Assembly (NCBI RefSeq): GCF_040907265.1
Contig: NZ_JBFOHP010000002.1
Span: forward strand, 6,138,001-6,202,000
Reading direction: 5' to 3'
Origin: Streptomyces sclerotialus
GTDB taxonomy: Bacteria > Actinomycetota > Actinomycetes > Streptomycetales > Streptomycetaceae
Length of the DNA stretch: 64,000 nt
Position 1 is the stretch's first letter. Each line of letters begins with the position of its first letter. A program made the position numbers and the translations under genes. Shown in pieces: positions 52,942 through 62,258 of the stretch. The notes beneath the pieces are model-generated. The model saw only the letters and a program-made list of their open reading frames with translations, ran no database searches and had not been told where the DNA came from.

Positions 52942-54475
52942 CGGCGTCCGCCGGCGGTGCGGGCGGGGAGCTGTCGCTCCGGCCAGCCGTGTCGGCGGCG
53001 ACCAGCGGGGCGCCGTACCCGGCCAGTACGGAGGAGACCCCGACCAGCGGCGCGCCGATGTGCATGCCGGCGGCGTCGATGGTCACTTCGCGTACGTGGT
53101 GGTCGTGGGGCGAGCCACGGGTCTGGAGGACCGCGACGGCCCGCTTCGTCCGGCCCGGCGACTCCACGTAGCGCAGCAGGATCGTGGTGTCGGTGAGGCT
53201 GACGATCTGGGTGCTGATGGACGCCGTCTGCCAGGGGACGCGGTCGGCGGGCAGCGTGGTGAGCAAGGTGGTGATCCGGCGCGGCCGCAGCACACCTCCC
53301 AGCGCGATCACGAAGTCCAGCAGCGCCCGCGCGGTGGTGATGCGCTCCAGCGCGGAGAGGTTGTCGATGACCAGGCGGGTGGGGCGGAACTCCTCGACCG
53401 ACCGGCGGAGCAGGATGAAGTGGTCCTCCAGCGAAGAGGTCTCCGGATACTCGGACACCGCCCGCAGCAGCCCCGAGGCCTCCAGCGCCGGCAGGTCCAG
53501 CCCCCATCCCGAGGCGTTGCGGACCAGCTGCTGCCGCGTCTCGTCGAAGGTGTACAGCAGACAGCGTTCGCCGACCTCGGTAGCGGCCACCGCGAACCGC
53601 AGGGCGGCCAGCGTCTTGCCCACCCCCGTCGGCCCGGTGAGGAGGACGACCGCGTCGCGGTAGACCCCGCCGCCGCACATCGAGTCCAGCTCGGGGACGC
53701 CCAGGGAGATCCGGTCGTGGATCACCGGGCCCTCGTGCGGGGCGAGGAACGCCAGGGGGATGACGACGATGCCGTCCTGCGGATCGATGGTGAACAGCCA
53801 TTCGCCGGTGCGGTGCGGGCAGCCACGGAGCTTGACGATCTCGACGGTCCGGCGCCGCCGCTCCTGGTACAGCGTGTTGCGCAGGACGATGACGTTGTGG
53901 AGGACGAACTCCTCCACGGCATGCCGGGAGATGCCGCCGTACTCCGACTCCCGCTCGGCAGTGATCACGGAGGTCACGCCGAGCGCCTCCAGCAGGACGG
54001 CGATGCGGAACAGTTCGTGCCGGACGGTCCCCGGGTCGGGAAAGCGCATGAACACCGCACCGAGCGAGTCCAGCGCCACCCGCTTGGCGCCGGCCGCGCG
54101 CACCGCGTGACTGATCCGCGCAGCCAGCGCCCCGAAGTCGAAGGCGCCCACGGTCAGCACCTCGTCGTCGCTCACGGCGGACGCGTCGACGAACACCCAC
54201 TTCCCCGCCGCCTCCCACTCCGTGAGGGGGAACCCGAGCGAGGCGGCGTTGCGGCGGATGTCCGCCGACGGCTCCTCGAAGGAGACGAAGACCGCCGGTT
54301 CGTCGTGGAACTGGAGCCCGCGCGCCAGGAACTCCAGCGCGAACAGCGTCTTCCCGCTGCCGGCCGTGCCGGTGACCAGGGTGCTCCGGCCCGCGGGCAA
54401 GCCGCCCAGTGCGACATGGTCGAATCCGTTGATGGCCGTGGGGACACGTCGGAGAGATTCCCTGCCGGTCGTCAT
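52934..54475 (-). CDS. kaiC: KaiC-like double RecA ATPase
   Basis: This 513-aa protein has two KaiC domains. CI has Walker A GTAGSGKT at 36-43 and catalytic Glu67-Glu68 (SFEEPS). CII has GPTGVGKT at 281-288 and Asp311-Glu312 where cyanobacterial KaiC has Glu-Glu. The C-terminal domain ends LTDTTILLRYVE and TRGSPHD like cyanobacterial KaiC. By eye the phosphorylation residues T426/S431/T432 of Synechococcus align with Ile420, Val425 and Ser426. So the fold is complete but the clock phosphosites are mostly lost. Start overlaps the kaiB stop (ATGA). Confidence 0.93.
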   Translation of the reverse strand: MTTGRESLRRVPTAINGFDHVALGGLPAGRSTLVTGTAGSGKTLFALEFLARGLQFHDEPAVFVSFEEPSADIRRNAASLGFPLTEWEAAGKWVFVDASAVSDDEVLTVGAFDFGALAARISHAVRAAGAKRVALDSLGAVFMRFPDPGTVRHELFRIAVLLEALGVTSVITAERESEYGGISRHAVEEFVLHNVIVLRNTLYQERRRRTVEIVKLRGCPHRTGEWLFTIDPQDGIVVIPLAFLAPHEGPVIHDRISLGVPELDSMCGGGVYRDAVVLLTGPTGVGKTLAALRFAVAATEVGERCLLYTFDETRQQLVRNASGWGLDLPALEASGLLRAVSEYPETSSLEDHFILLRRSVEEFRPTRLVIDNLSALERITTARALLDFVIALGGVLRPRRITTLLTTLPADRVPWQTASISTQIVSLTDTTILLRYVESPGRTKRAVAVLQTRGSPHDHHVREVTIDAAGMHIGAPLVGVSSVLAGYGAPLVAADTAGRSDSSPPAPPADADG

Positions 54476-54774
54476 GGCTGCACCTCTGTCAAGAATTCGT
54501 GCGGGCCGGGCAGGCCCAGGGCAGCGGCGGCGCGGCGGTGGTCGGACAGGTCGCCGATCACCCGCCGCTTCGGCGGCGGGGCCAGCCGGATCACCGTCGG
54601 TGTGGCCAGGACGCGTCCCTCCTCGGCCAGTTCCGGACGTTCGACGGCATCGACGATCTGCAATTCGTACGCTCCGTGCAGTAGCCCGTCGCACAAGCGC
54701 CGCAGATTCGACACCGCCTCCTCGGAGCGCGGCGTCCGTCCGGCGACATAGAGAGTGAACGAGTACGTGGTCAT
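54472..54774 (-). CDS. kaiB: KaiB-like protein
   Basis: This 100-aa thioredoxin-like protein matches cyanobacterial KaiB along its length: FTLYVAGRTPRSEEAV, LQIVDAVERPELAEE, ATPTVIRLAPPPKRRVIGDL. In cyanobacteria KaiB binds KaiC-CI and counteracts its phosphorylation. It is the first gene of the kaiB-kaiC-kinase operon, with 4-nt overlap to kaiC. No kaiA is present. Start ATG 54774 is divergent from the response regulator, with 179 bp between. Confidence 0.94.
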   Translation of the reverse strand: MTTYSFTLYVAGRTPRSEEAVSNLRRLCDGLLHGAYELQIVDAVERPELAEEGRVLATPTVIRLAPPPKRRVIGDLSDHRRAAAALGLPGPHEFLTEVQP

Positions 54775-54953
54775 ATGGGACGTCCTCCCGATCCCCCGCC
54801 GCCCGTCGTGCCCTACTGTCCTCCGTGCGCCGTCCCGCTGCCAGAGCGGAAGCCGGTCCTCGCGTGCGTCCGGTCCGGCGGGGCGGGCACTCGTGAAGCC
54901 GCGCGTGACGAGAGGGGGGACCAGGCCCCTCACGCGACAGCCGGAAGGACGGG

Positions 54954-55625
54954 GTGGCCACGATGATCAAGGTATTGGTGGTCGAGGACCAGCGGGCGCT
55001 CGCGGACGCCCTGGAACTGGCCATCGGCTCCCAGCCGGACCTGGAGTGCGTGGGCGCGGTCGGCACGGTCGAGGCCGCGCTGCCGCTCGCCGCCGCGGGG
55101 GCCGACACCGTCCTGATGGATGTTCACCTGCCCGGCATCAACGGCATCGAAGGCACCGCCGCGCTCAAGGCGGCCCACCCGGAGGCCAGGGTGCTGATCC
55201 TCACCGCCGACCCCGACCCCGCGGTGCTGGCGGCCGCCACCGCGGCCGGCGCCGCCGGCTTCCTGTCCAAGGACAGCCGGCTCCCCGACATCCTGGCCGC
55301 GCTGCGCGCCCCGGCCGGCGGGCCGCTGCTCGTCGAGGGCACCGCCCTCGTCGCGCTGCTCGGCCCGGCAGGCGGCGGCCGGGAGACGCGCGGGCCGGTG
55401 CCCCCCGTCCGCCTGACGGCCCGTGAGCTCCAGGTACTGCGGCTGCTGGGGGACGGCCTGGGGCCACAGGCGATCGCGGAGCGCCTGGTCATCAGCCGGC
55501 ACACGGCCCGCGGACACGTGAAGAAGGTCCTGATGAAACTGGGCGCGCACAGTCAACTGGAGGCGGTCGTCGCGGCGACCCGGACCGGACTACTGCCCGC
55601 CGACCCGGAGAACCACCCCATTTGA
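54954..55625 (+). CDS. NarL/FixJ-family response regulator
   Basis: This 223-aa protein has a receiver domain (phospho-acceptor Asp56 in VLMDVHLPG, ILTADPDP, Lys in LSKDSRLP) and a LuxR-type HTH at the C-terminus: LTARELQVLRLLGDGL, ISRHTARGHVKKVL. GTG 54954 is favoured by GGAAGG 7 nt upstream; ATG 54963 is also possible. Divergent from kaiB, it is the natural partner of the kai-operon kinase. Confidence 0.9.
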   Translation: MATMIKVLVVEDQRALADALELAIGSQPDLECVGAVGTVEAALPLAAAGADTVLMDVHLPGINGIEGTAALKAAHPEARVLILTADPDPAVLAAATAAGAAGFLSKDSRLPDILAALRAPAGGPLLVEGTALVALLGPAGGGRETRGPVPPVRLTARELQVLRLLGDGLGPQAIAERLVISRHTARGHVKKVLMKLGAHSQLEAVVAATRTGLLPADPENHPI

Positions 55626-55734
55626 GGGGGCACGGTCGGACCGTTTGCGGGCTCCTCACCTGCCGGTCCTGCGTCTACCGTCGGACGCAGGCATACGGCA
55701 CGCGTGAGCCGGGGGGGGAGAGGGAGCCGAGCCG

Positions 55735-56433
55735 ATGGCTGACCATCAACGATTCTTGGGTGAGGTGTCGCGGTTCGCGGCCCTCCTCGCGACCCGGCCT
55801 CCCGTCGGCGTCGCGCTCCAGAACCTGGCCGGGCGGTCCGCCGCGGCGCTCGCGGTGCGCAGCACCGGTGTCTCCCTCGTCCGCGACGGCCGGCTGCGGC
55901 CCGTCGCCGCACTGGACCGGATGGCCGCCGAGCTGGCCGCGGTGCAGGTGGAGCAGCCCGGGCCGTGCAGCGAAGCGCTGCGCACCGTACGGCCGGTCAT
56001 CAGCACCGACCTGGAACGGGACGTCATGCGCTGGCCCGGTTACGGCGAGCGGGCCCTCGGTCTCGGCCTGGCCGCGACCGCCAGTGTCCCGCTGCACATG
56101 GACGGACACCCACTGGGCACGCTGGACCTCTACCACACCGCACAGCGGCCCTGGCCCCCTGAGGACCTCGACGCCGTACGCGTGCTGACCGACATGGCCG
56201 TCACCTACCTCGCCCAGGCCGAGGAGCTGAACCGGCACCGCACCACGGTGAGCCAGCTGGAGCACGCGCTGGAGAGCCGCGTCGTCATCGAACAGGCCAA
56301 GGGCATGCTCGCTGCCGAGCGCCGGATCTCACCCGCCGAGGCGTTCGAATGCATGCGCCGGTACGCCCGCAACCGCGGCATCAAGCTGCGCGGCACGGCC
56401 GAGGCGGTGGTGACCGAGGGACTGCGGCCCTGA
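55735..56433 (+). CDS. GAF-ANTAR putative RNA-binding antiterminator
   Basis: This 232-aa protein has a GAF sensor domain (about 20-160, SVPLHMDGHPLGTLDLYH) and a C-terminal ANTAR domain (about 170-228): ESRVVIEQAKGMLAAERRIS and AFECMRRYARNRGIKLR. ANTAR proteins bind paired RNA hairpins and prevent transcription termination. It follows the response regulator after 110 bp in the same direction and may be part of the kai-linked sensory group. Target RNAs unknown. Confidence 0.9.
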   Translation: MADHQRFLGEVSRFAALLATRPPVGVALQNLAGRSAAALAVRSTGVSLVRDGRLRPVAALDRMAAELAAVQVEQPGPCSEALRTVRPVISTDLERDVMRWPGYGERALGLGLAATASVPLHMDGHPLGTLDLYHTAQRPWPPEDLDAVRVLTDMAVTYLAQAEELNRHRTTVSQLEHALESRVVIEQAKGMLAAERRISPAEAFECMRRYARNRGIKLRGTAEAVVTEGLRP

Positions 56434-56451
56434 CACGGGCGGGACGGCGCT

Positions 56452-56485
56452 CCCGCCTCAGTGCGGGACCCGCCTCAGTGCGGGA
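56452..56485 (+). repeat. 17-bp perfect tandem duplication at the hemC stop
   Basis: CCCGCCTCAGTGCGGGA occurs at 56452-56468 and immediately again at 56469-56485. The second copy contains the hemC stop codon and last two codons. A recent slippage duplication. Confidence 0.85.
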
Positions 56486-57410
56486 TGCCGTCGATCAGTT
56501 CCCGGGCGCCCTGGCGGAGGAGGGCGACGGCGACGGACGTGCCGAGGGTGGCCGGGTCCAGCCGGCCCGCCCACTCGTGCGCGTTGAGGACGGTCTTGCC
56601 GTCGGGGGTGAACACGCAGGCCCGCAGCGACAGGTCGCCGCCGCGCTCGGCCCTGGCGTACCCGGCGATCGGGGAGTTGCAGTGCCCCTGGAGGACGTGC
56701 AGGAACATGCGTTCGGCTTGGGTCTCGCGGTAGGTGTCCGGGTGGCCGAGCCCGGAGACGGCGTCGACGGTCGTGGTGTCGTCCTCGCGGCACTGCAGGG
56801 CGAGCACGCCGGCGCCGATCGGCGGGCACATCGTCTCGACGGACAGGACTTCGGTGATGACGTCGGGGCGCCCGATGCGGTGCAGCCCGGAGACCGCGAG
56901 GAGCAGCGCGTCGGCCTCCCCGGCGTGCAGTTTCTCCATCCGCCGGTTGGCGTTGCCGCGCATCGGGACCGTCTCCAGATGCGGGTGCGAGGCGGCGAGC
57001 TGCGCCCGGCGGCGTACGGAGGAGGTGCCGATGCGGGTGCCGGCGGGCAGCTGGTCGAGGGTGAGCCCGCCGGGGTGGACGAGGGCGTCCCGCACGTCGT
57101 CCCGCTCCAGGAAAGCGGCGAACGTCGTACCGGCGGGCAGCGGCCGGTCGGCCGGGATGTCCTTGACGCAGTGCACCGCGACGTCGGCCTCGCCCGAAAG
57201 AAGGGCGGCGTCGACCTCCTTGGTGAACGCGCCCTTGCCCTCCACCTGTGAGAGATCACCCATCCAGCGGTCACCGGTGGTCGTGACCGGGACGACCTCG
57301 GTGGCCACACCCGGGTGCAGCGCGGCCAGTTCGGCACGGACGCGCTCGACCTGGGCCAGGGCCATGGGGGAGGAGCGGGAGACGATACGGATCAGCTCAG
57401 GGGCGGACAT
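56475..57410 (-). CDS. hemC: Hydroxymethylbilane synthase paralog
   Basis: This 311-aa enzyme joins four porphobilinogen units into hydroxymethylbilane. It has [22 protein letters not shown] (active-site Asp region), [21 protein letters not shown], and Cys244 in [11 protein letters not shown] for the dipyrromethane cofactor. Normal length. Streptomyces normally has hemC next to hemA and hemB; here it stands alone, so this is probably a second copy. Convergent with the ANTAR gene. Confidence 0.92.
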   Translation of the reverse strand: MSAPELIRIVSRSSPMALAQVERVRAELAALHPGVATEVVPVTTTGDRWMGDLSQVEGKGAFTKEVDAALLSGEADVAVHCVKDIPADRPLPAGTTFAAFLERDDVRDALVHPGGLTLDQLPAGTRIGTSSVRRRAQLAASHPHLETVPMRGNANRRMEKLHAGEADALLLAVSGLHRIGRPDVITEVLSVETMCPPIGAGVLALQCREDDTTTVDAVSGLGHPDTYRETQAERMFLHVLQGHCNSPIAGYARAERGGDLSLRACVFTPDGKTVLNAHEWAGRLDPATLGTSVAVALLRQGARELIDGIPH

Positions 57411-57624
57411 GGGGCCACGATAGACCCGCCGGACCACTCCGCACGTGCGGTACCGCCCGCCCCGTCCGGCCCGTGCGCCCGCACTCGTCACGCGAAACTT
57501 CGAAGATATCGTCATTCCGCTCGGACCCGCCCGACCCGGCCCTCCTTCTCGGCGGGTCTTTCTGCCGGCTGATAGGACGCCTCTCAAGAGAGCCGGCGGC
57601 TCGACGGGAAGGCGATGATCTCCC

Positions 57625-58356
57625 ATGCACATGGCCAGGACTGCGACCACCGCCCTTTCATCTGTCCTCGCACTGATAATGCCTGCCGCGATCGCCTTCG
57701 AGGGAATGGGGGATATGCGCCCCGGTGAGGCCGGGACGCGAACGGAAGAAGCCGCGGTGCACGCCGGGAAAACCCGGCAGGACACCGCACGGGCGGGCCG
57801 TCGGGCGCCCGCCACGCCCTGCCGGAAGGCCCGGGTCTCCCCGGCGGCGCTGGAGGGGCAGGTCGCCACCTTCGTCGCGGCAGGGCTGACGGAGCAGCGG
57901 TACGAGGCCGCGGCGCGGGCCTCCCGGGCCAGCTCGGAGGCCAGATCGGCGGCGCTCGAACGGCGGCGCGCCGAATTGCGCGCCGAGCGGCGCGAAGCGG
58001 CCAGGCGGCAGCTGACGGCGGCAGGGCCGGCCGGCTGGATCCGGGCCTGTCTGCGGGTCACCGGATCACCGGGACACTGGTACGGGGGATTGTGGACGAT
58101 CGCCCGCAGGGAATCCGGCTTCAACCCCAGCGCCTTCAACGGATGGGACGCCAACGCGGCGGCCGGCGAGCCTTCCCGGGGACTTTTCCAGACGACCTGG
58201 CCGACATTCCGGACGCACCATCAGCCCGGTACCGCATGGGACATCAACGACCCGGTGGCGAACTGCGCGGCGGCGGTGAATTACATCAAGGCCCAGTACG
58301 GCGACATCTCCCGCGTACAGCAGGCCGATGCGGGCAGCCCGCCGCAGGGCTATTAG
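57625..58356 (+). CDS. Secreted lysozyme/transglycosylase-like protein
   Basis: This 243-aa protein has an N-terminal signal peptide ([19 protein letters not shown]), a charged helical linker with many Ala/Arg/Glu residues (about 60-130), and a C-terminal SLT-like domain: [19 protein letters not shown] with the putative catalytic Glu, and [14 protein letters not shown]. It likely cleaves peptidoglycan. Two in-frame ATGs, 57625 and 57631, are equally plausible starts. Direct repeats GGCCGGAAAA(A)GACGG follow the stop (58368-58418). Confidence 0.85.
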   Translation: MHMARTATTALSSVLALIMPAAIAFEGMGDMRPGEAGTRTEEAAVHAGKTRQDTARAGRRAPATPCRKARVSPAALEGQVATFVAAGLTEQRYEAAARASRASSEARSAALERRRAELRAERREAARRQLTAAGPAGWIRACLRVTGSPGHWYGGLWTIARRESGFNPSAFNGWDANAAAGEPSRGLFQTTWPTFRTHHQPGTAWDINDPVANCAAAVNYIKAQYGDISRVQQADAGSPPQGY

Positions 58357-58431
58357 GCCGCAAGACCGGCCGGAAAAAGACGGACCGGCCCAAAATACGG
58401 TGCGGCCGGAAAAGACGGTGCGGCGGCAGGA

Positions 58432-58887
58432 TCAGTCGCCCGGCTCCGTGAGCCGCCGCAGCAGCGTGCCCGCTTCGAGGACGCGCCGCACGTCCTCCGG
58501 AGGCAGCGTGCCGAGACGCCCGGCGAGCGCCTCGGCCTCACTGTGCGCCACGTCGTTCAGCGCCCGGACCCCCTCCTCGGTGACGACCACGCGTGCCGCG
58601 CGCCCGTCGGTCGGGTCCGGCTCCCGGCGTACCAGCCCGGCCGACTCCAGGCTCGCCACCGCGGCGGTGGCCGTCGGCTGCGAGCACGGGATCCGGTCGG
58701 CCAGTACGCCGATGCGGGAGGGGCCGAGCTGGGTCAGCAGGGCGAGGACGATGAGCTGGGTGGGCGGGATGCGGCGGTCAGGGACGGCCCTGCCCAGGCT
58801 GCGCAGCAGCCGGTGCAGGGTCACGACCAGCTCCAGGGCGGCTTCCTCGCCGACCGCGCTCAGCGCTGTCTCCTCGCCGACCGCCAC
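58432..58887 (-). CDS. MarR-family transcriptional regulator
   Basis: This 151-aa winged-helix protein has LTQLGPSRIGVLADRIPCSQ, PTATAAVASLESAGLVRREP and DPTDGRAARVVVTEEG, the MarR wing. GTG start. It is upstream of, and codirectional with, no obvious partner: the minus-strand asnB gene begins 1.9 kb upstream. The ligand is unknown. Confidence 0.88.
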   Translation of the reverse strand: MAVGEETALSAVGEEAALELVVTLHRLLRSLGRAVPDRRIPPTQLIVLALLTQLGPSRIGVLADRIPCSQPTATAAVASLESAGLVRREPDPTDGRAARVVVTEEGVRALNDVAHSEAEALAGRLGTLPPEDVRRVLEAGTLLRRLTEPGD

Positions 58888-58932
58888 GCCACCGTCCGCC
58901 TATCTCTCGTCCATCGAACTGCCTCGATCAGG

Positions 58933-60774
58933 TCAAGAGAGTGTAATGGCCGGGGAGTACATGTCCATCCAGAGGGCCAGGTCCAGGGTGCGTTCGAGGC
59001 CGCGCCGGGAGGCCTGGGTGATCTGCGGGACGTCGACCTCGACGGCGCGCTGCAGCCAGTCCCGGCTGACCAGGTCGAACACGGGATGCGAGGGCTTGGC
59101 GAGCAGGTCCTTGAGGTGCCCCTGGAGCGCGACGGCGTACTTCGGGTCCTGCGTGGAGGGGTACGGGCTCTTCACCCGGTCGTACACCGACTTCGGCAGG
59201 ACGTCGGCGGTGGCCTCGCGCAGCAGGCTCTTCTCCCGGCCGTCGAACGACTTCAGGCTCCACGGGGTGTTGTAGACGTACTCCACGAGCCGGTGGTCGC
59301 AGAACGGCACCCGGACCTCCAGGCCGACGGCCATGCTCGCCCGGTCCTTGCGGTCCAGCAGGACCCGGACGAAGCGGGTGAGGTGCAGGTAGCAGATCTT
59401 GCGCATGCGGTACTCGAAGTCGCTCTCGCCGTCGAGCCGCCGGACGTCCTTGACGGCCGTGTCGTAGCTGTCCTGGATGTAGCTGCCCAGGTCCATGGCC
59501 TTGGTGACGTGGTCGGTGAGGATGTTGCCGTCGTCACCGAAGTGCTCGGCGAACTGCACGAGCCAGGGGAAGGTGTCCGCCTCGCGCGCCTTGGGGTCGA
59601 AGAACTGCTTGTACCCGCCGAAGACCTCGTCCGCCGACTCGCCGGACAGGGCCACCGTCGAGTGCTCGCGGATGGCCTTGAACAGCAGGTACAGCGAGGC
59701 GTCCATGTCGCCCAGGCCCATCGGCATGTCCCGGGCCCGGATCATCTTGGAGCGCACCTCGGGGTCGGCGAGCTGGTCCGAGTTCAGGACGATGTCCTGG
59801 TGCTCGGTCCTCGAGGCACGTGCCACGTCGTGCACGAAGGGGGTGTCCGGGGTGTCGCGCAGCGCGTCCGGGGTGAAGTTCTCGGTCTGGCCGACGAAGT
59901 CGACGGCGAAGCTGCGGACCGTCTTGTCCTCGGCGGCCAGCTGCTGCGCGGCCAGCGCGGTCATCGCGGAGGAGTCCAGGCCGCCGGAGAGCAGGGTGCA
60001 GCGCGGTACGTCGGCGACGAGCTGGCGGCGCACGATGTCGTCCAGCAGCGTGCGCACGTGCGCGATCGAGGTCTCCTGGTCGTCGGTGTGCTCCCGGGTC
60101 TCCAGCTGCCAGTACACGCGGGTGCGCAGGCCGTTGCGGGTCAGCGTGACGACGGTGCCGGGCTCGACCTCGCGCATGCCCTCGTACACGGCGTGGCCGG
60201 GCGTCTTGACGAAGGCGAACAGCTCGCGCAGCCCGTCCAGCGTCACGGTGGGGGTGACCTGGGGGTTGGCGAGGATGGCCTTGGGCTCGGAGCCGAAGAG
60301 CACGCCGTCGTCGGTGGGGTGGTAGTAGAAGGGCTTGATGCCCATCCGGTCGCGGATCATCACGAGCTTCTGCTCGCGGCTGTCCCAGATGGCGAAGGCG
60401 TACATGCCGTTGAGGCGTTCGGCGACGGCCTCGCCCCACTCCAGGTAGCCGTGGAGCACGACCTCGGTGTCGGAGTCGGTGACGAAGCGGTGGCCGCGCG
60501 AGGCCAGCTCCTTGCGCAGCTCGGAGAAGTTGTACGCCTCTCCTGAGTAGACCATCGCGACCGGGCCGTCGGGGGTGTCGACGCTCATCGGCTGGCGGCC
60601 GCCCGGCAGGTCGATGATGGCGAGCCGGCGGTGGCCGAGGGCCGCCGGGCCCTGGACCCAGGTACCGGCGTCGTCCGGGCCCCGGCAGGACATGGTCTCG
60701 GTCATCGCGTCGACGGTGGCCTGTTCGGTCCGCAGGTCACGCTGGTAGGCGACCCATCCGGCGATTCCGCACAT
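58933..60774 (-). CDS. asnB: Asparagine synthase (glutamine-hydrolysing)
   Basis: This 613-aa enzyme makes Asn from Asp, Gln and ATP. The N-terminal glutaminase domain begins with Cys2 (MCGIAGWVAY) and has SCRGPDD and YNFSELR. The synthetase domain has the ATP-binding SGGLDSSAMTALA and SGESADEVFGGYKQF. GGAGGAGC precedes the ATG. Its 317-bp upstream region holds an 11-bp direct repeat (60863-60888). In Streptomyces AsnB-type enzymes may act in nitrogen metabolism or on other amide acceptors. Confidence 0.94.
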   Translation of the reverse strand: MCGIAGWVAYQRDLRTEQATVDAMTETMSCRGPDDAGTWVQGPAALGHRRLAIIDLPGGRQPMSVDTPDGPVAMVYSGEAYNFSELRKELASRGHRFVTDSDTEVVLHGYLEWGEAVAERLNGMYAFAIWDSREQKLVMIRDRMGIKPFYYHPTDDGVLFGSEPKAILANPQVTPTVTLDGLRELFAFVKTPGHAVYEGMREVEPGTVVTLTRNGLRTRVYWQLETREHTDDQETSIAHVRTLLDDIVRRQLVADVPRCTLLSGGLDSSAMTALAAQQLAAEDKTVRSFAVDFVGQTENFTPDALRDTPDTPFVHDVARASRTEHQDIVLNSDQLADPEVRSKMIRARDMPMGLGDMDASLYLLFKAIREHSTVALSGESADEVFGGYKQFFDPKAREADTFPWLVQFAEHFGDDGNILTDHVTKAMDLGSYIQDSYDTAVKDVRRLDGESDFEYRMRKICYLHLTRFVRVLLDRKDRASMAVGLEVRVPFCDHRLVEYVYNTPWSLKSFDGREKSLLREATADVLPKSVYDRVKSPYPSTQDPKYAVALQGHLKDLLAKPSHPVFDLVSRDWLQRAVEVDVPQITQASRRGLERTLDLALWMDMYSPAITLS

Positions 60775-60862
60775 GCTGCTCCTCCGAATCCGACCCTGGG
60801 CCGGTGCGTCGGGGGGCGGCCGGAAACCGGCAGGGGTCACCGGCCGGACACCCAGGGTCATG

Positions 60863-60888
60863 TGTATCGAGCACCTATGTATCGAGCA
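60863..60888 (-). promoter_or_regulatory. Direct repeat TGTATCGAGCA upstream of asnB
   Basis: The 11-mer occurs at 60863-60873 and 60878-60888, a 15-nt period, about 90-115 bp upstream of the asnB start. Candidate operator. The rest of the 317-bp gap (60775-61091) contains the terminator at 61029 and no ORF. Confidence 0.55.
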
Positions 60889-61028
60889 TGTGACGTGCGG
60901 ATGTCATCCGTCAACAGGGCCCGGCGGGCCGGACCTGGCCGATCGGGCGGGAGGTATAGGGGACGCCAAGTGCCGGTATACGAGAGGCCTTTGGGTGGTC
61001 ATGGGCGTGCCATGTCGCGCACCGTGAC

Positions 61029-61066
61029 GACGAGGGCGGGGTGCCCCGTGGCACCCCGCCCTCGTC
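61029..61066. terminator. Terminator after the ferredoxin reductase gene
   Basis: A 17-bp perfect stem (GACGAGGGCGGGGTGCC and complement) with CCGT loop lies 25 bp beyond the end of the minus-strand reductase gene. Confidence 0.9.
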
Positions 61067-61091
61067 CGTCCTGCCCCGGTGGGGCGGAGGC

Positions 61092-62258
61092 TCAGCTCGC
61101 GACCGGCTGGGCCGCACGCATCAGCTCGCGGCGCTGCTTCATGAACGGGCGCGGCCGGTTCAGCGCGAGGACGGCGGTGGTGCGCCCGTCGCGCTCGTAG
61201 GCGGCCAGGAAGCTGCGGTCCTCGGGGGAGCCCTCCACGATCCGCACGGTGTCGGTGGGCAGCCGCCGCCCGGCGAACTGGATCCGCACGCCGTACTGGT
61301 CGGACCAGAAGTACGGGACCGCGCGGTGCGCCATGAGGGTGGCGCCCGCGAGCAGGTTGTGCACGGCGACGGCGGCCTGTTCGGTCGCGCTGGTCCAGTG
61401 CTCGGTACGGGAGCCGCCGGCCCGGGCCACGTCGCCGACCGCGACGACGTGGGGGAGCGCGGTCACGCATCCGGCGTCGCAGACCACCCCGTCGGCCACG
61501 GCGATGCCCGACCCGGCGAGCCAGTCGGTGTTCGGGCGGACGCCGATGCCGACCACGACCGTGTCGGCGGGCAGCAGCCGCCCGTCGGCCAGCTCGACCC
61601 CGGTGACCCGGCCGCCCGGCTCGCCCCGCAGTGCGGCCACGCCCGTACCGGTGACCAGCGCCACCCCGTGATCACCGTGCAGAGCGGCGCAGACGCCGGC
61701 CATCTCCTCGCCGAGCTGCGGCAGCAGCGGGAGCGGCGCGGCCTCGACGACCGTGACGTCATGGCCGAGCGCGGCACAGGAGGAGGCGACCTCGGCGCCG
61801 ATGAACCCGCCGCCGATCACCACGACCCGGCCAGGGCCGCCGGCCAGGTCGGCGCGGAGCGCCTGCGCGTCGTCGAGGGTGCGCAGGGTGTGCACCCCGG
61901 ACAGTTCGGGTCCGGGCAGCCGGCGCGGGGTGGCGCCGGTGGCGATGACCACCCCGTCCGTGGCGAGGGCCCGGCCGCCTGCCAGCCGTACCGTCCGGCC
62001 TTCGTCGTCGAGCCCGGCGGCACGGGTCCCCAGCACCCACTCGGCGTCCAGCTCGGCGATTTCCTCGGCGTCCGCGAGGGCCAGCTGCTCCTGCCCGGTC
62101 TCGCCCTTCAGGAAGTCCTTGGACAGCGGCGGCCGGTCGTACGGGCGGTGGTGCTCGTCCCCTACGATCACGAGGCGGCCCTGGAACCCCTGGGAGCGGA
62201 GCGCCCGCGCGGCGTACAGTCCGGCCAGCGAAGCTCCGACGACGGTGACCGTCCTCAT
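61092..62258 (-). CDS. FAD-dependent ferredoxin reductase
   Basis: This 388-aa flavoprotein has FAD-binding VVGASLAGLYAARAL at 5-19, DRPPLSKDFL typical of oxygenase-coupled ferredoxin reductases, NAD(P)H-binding VVVIGGGFIGAEVA at about 143, and VAVGDVARAGG at about 265. It passes electrons from NAD(P)H to a Rieske ferredoxin. The start overlaps the ferredoxin stop (ATGA), so the two proteins are made as a pair. The oxygenase they serve is not in this window. Confidence 0.92.
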   Translation of the reverse strand: MRTVTVVGASLAGLYAARALRSQGFQGRLVIVGDEHHRPYDRPPLSKDFLKGETGQEQLALADAEEIAELDAEWVLGTRAAGLDDEGRTVRLAGGRALATDGVVIATGATPRRLPGPELSGVHTLRTLDDAQALRADLAGGPGRVVVIGGGFIGAEVASSCAALGHDVTVVEAAPLPLLPQLGEEMAGVCAALHGDHGVALVTGTGVAALRGEPGGRVTGVELADGRLLPADTVVVGIGVRPNTDWLAGSGIAVADGVVCDAGCVTALPHVVAVGDVARAGGSRTEHWTSATEQAAVAVHNLLAGATLMAHRAVPYFWSDQYGVRIQFAGRRLPTDTVRIVEGSPEDRSFLAAYERDGRTTAVLALNRPRPFMKQRRELMRAAQPVAS

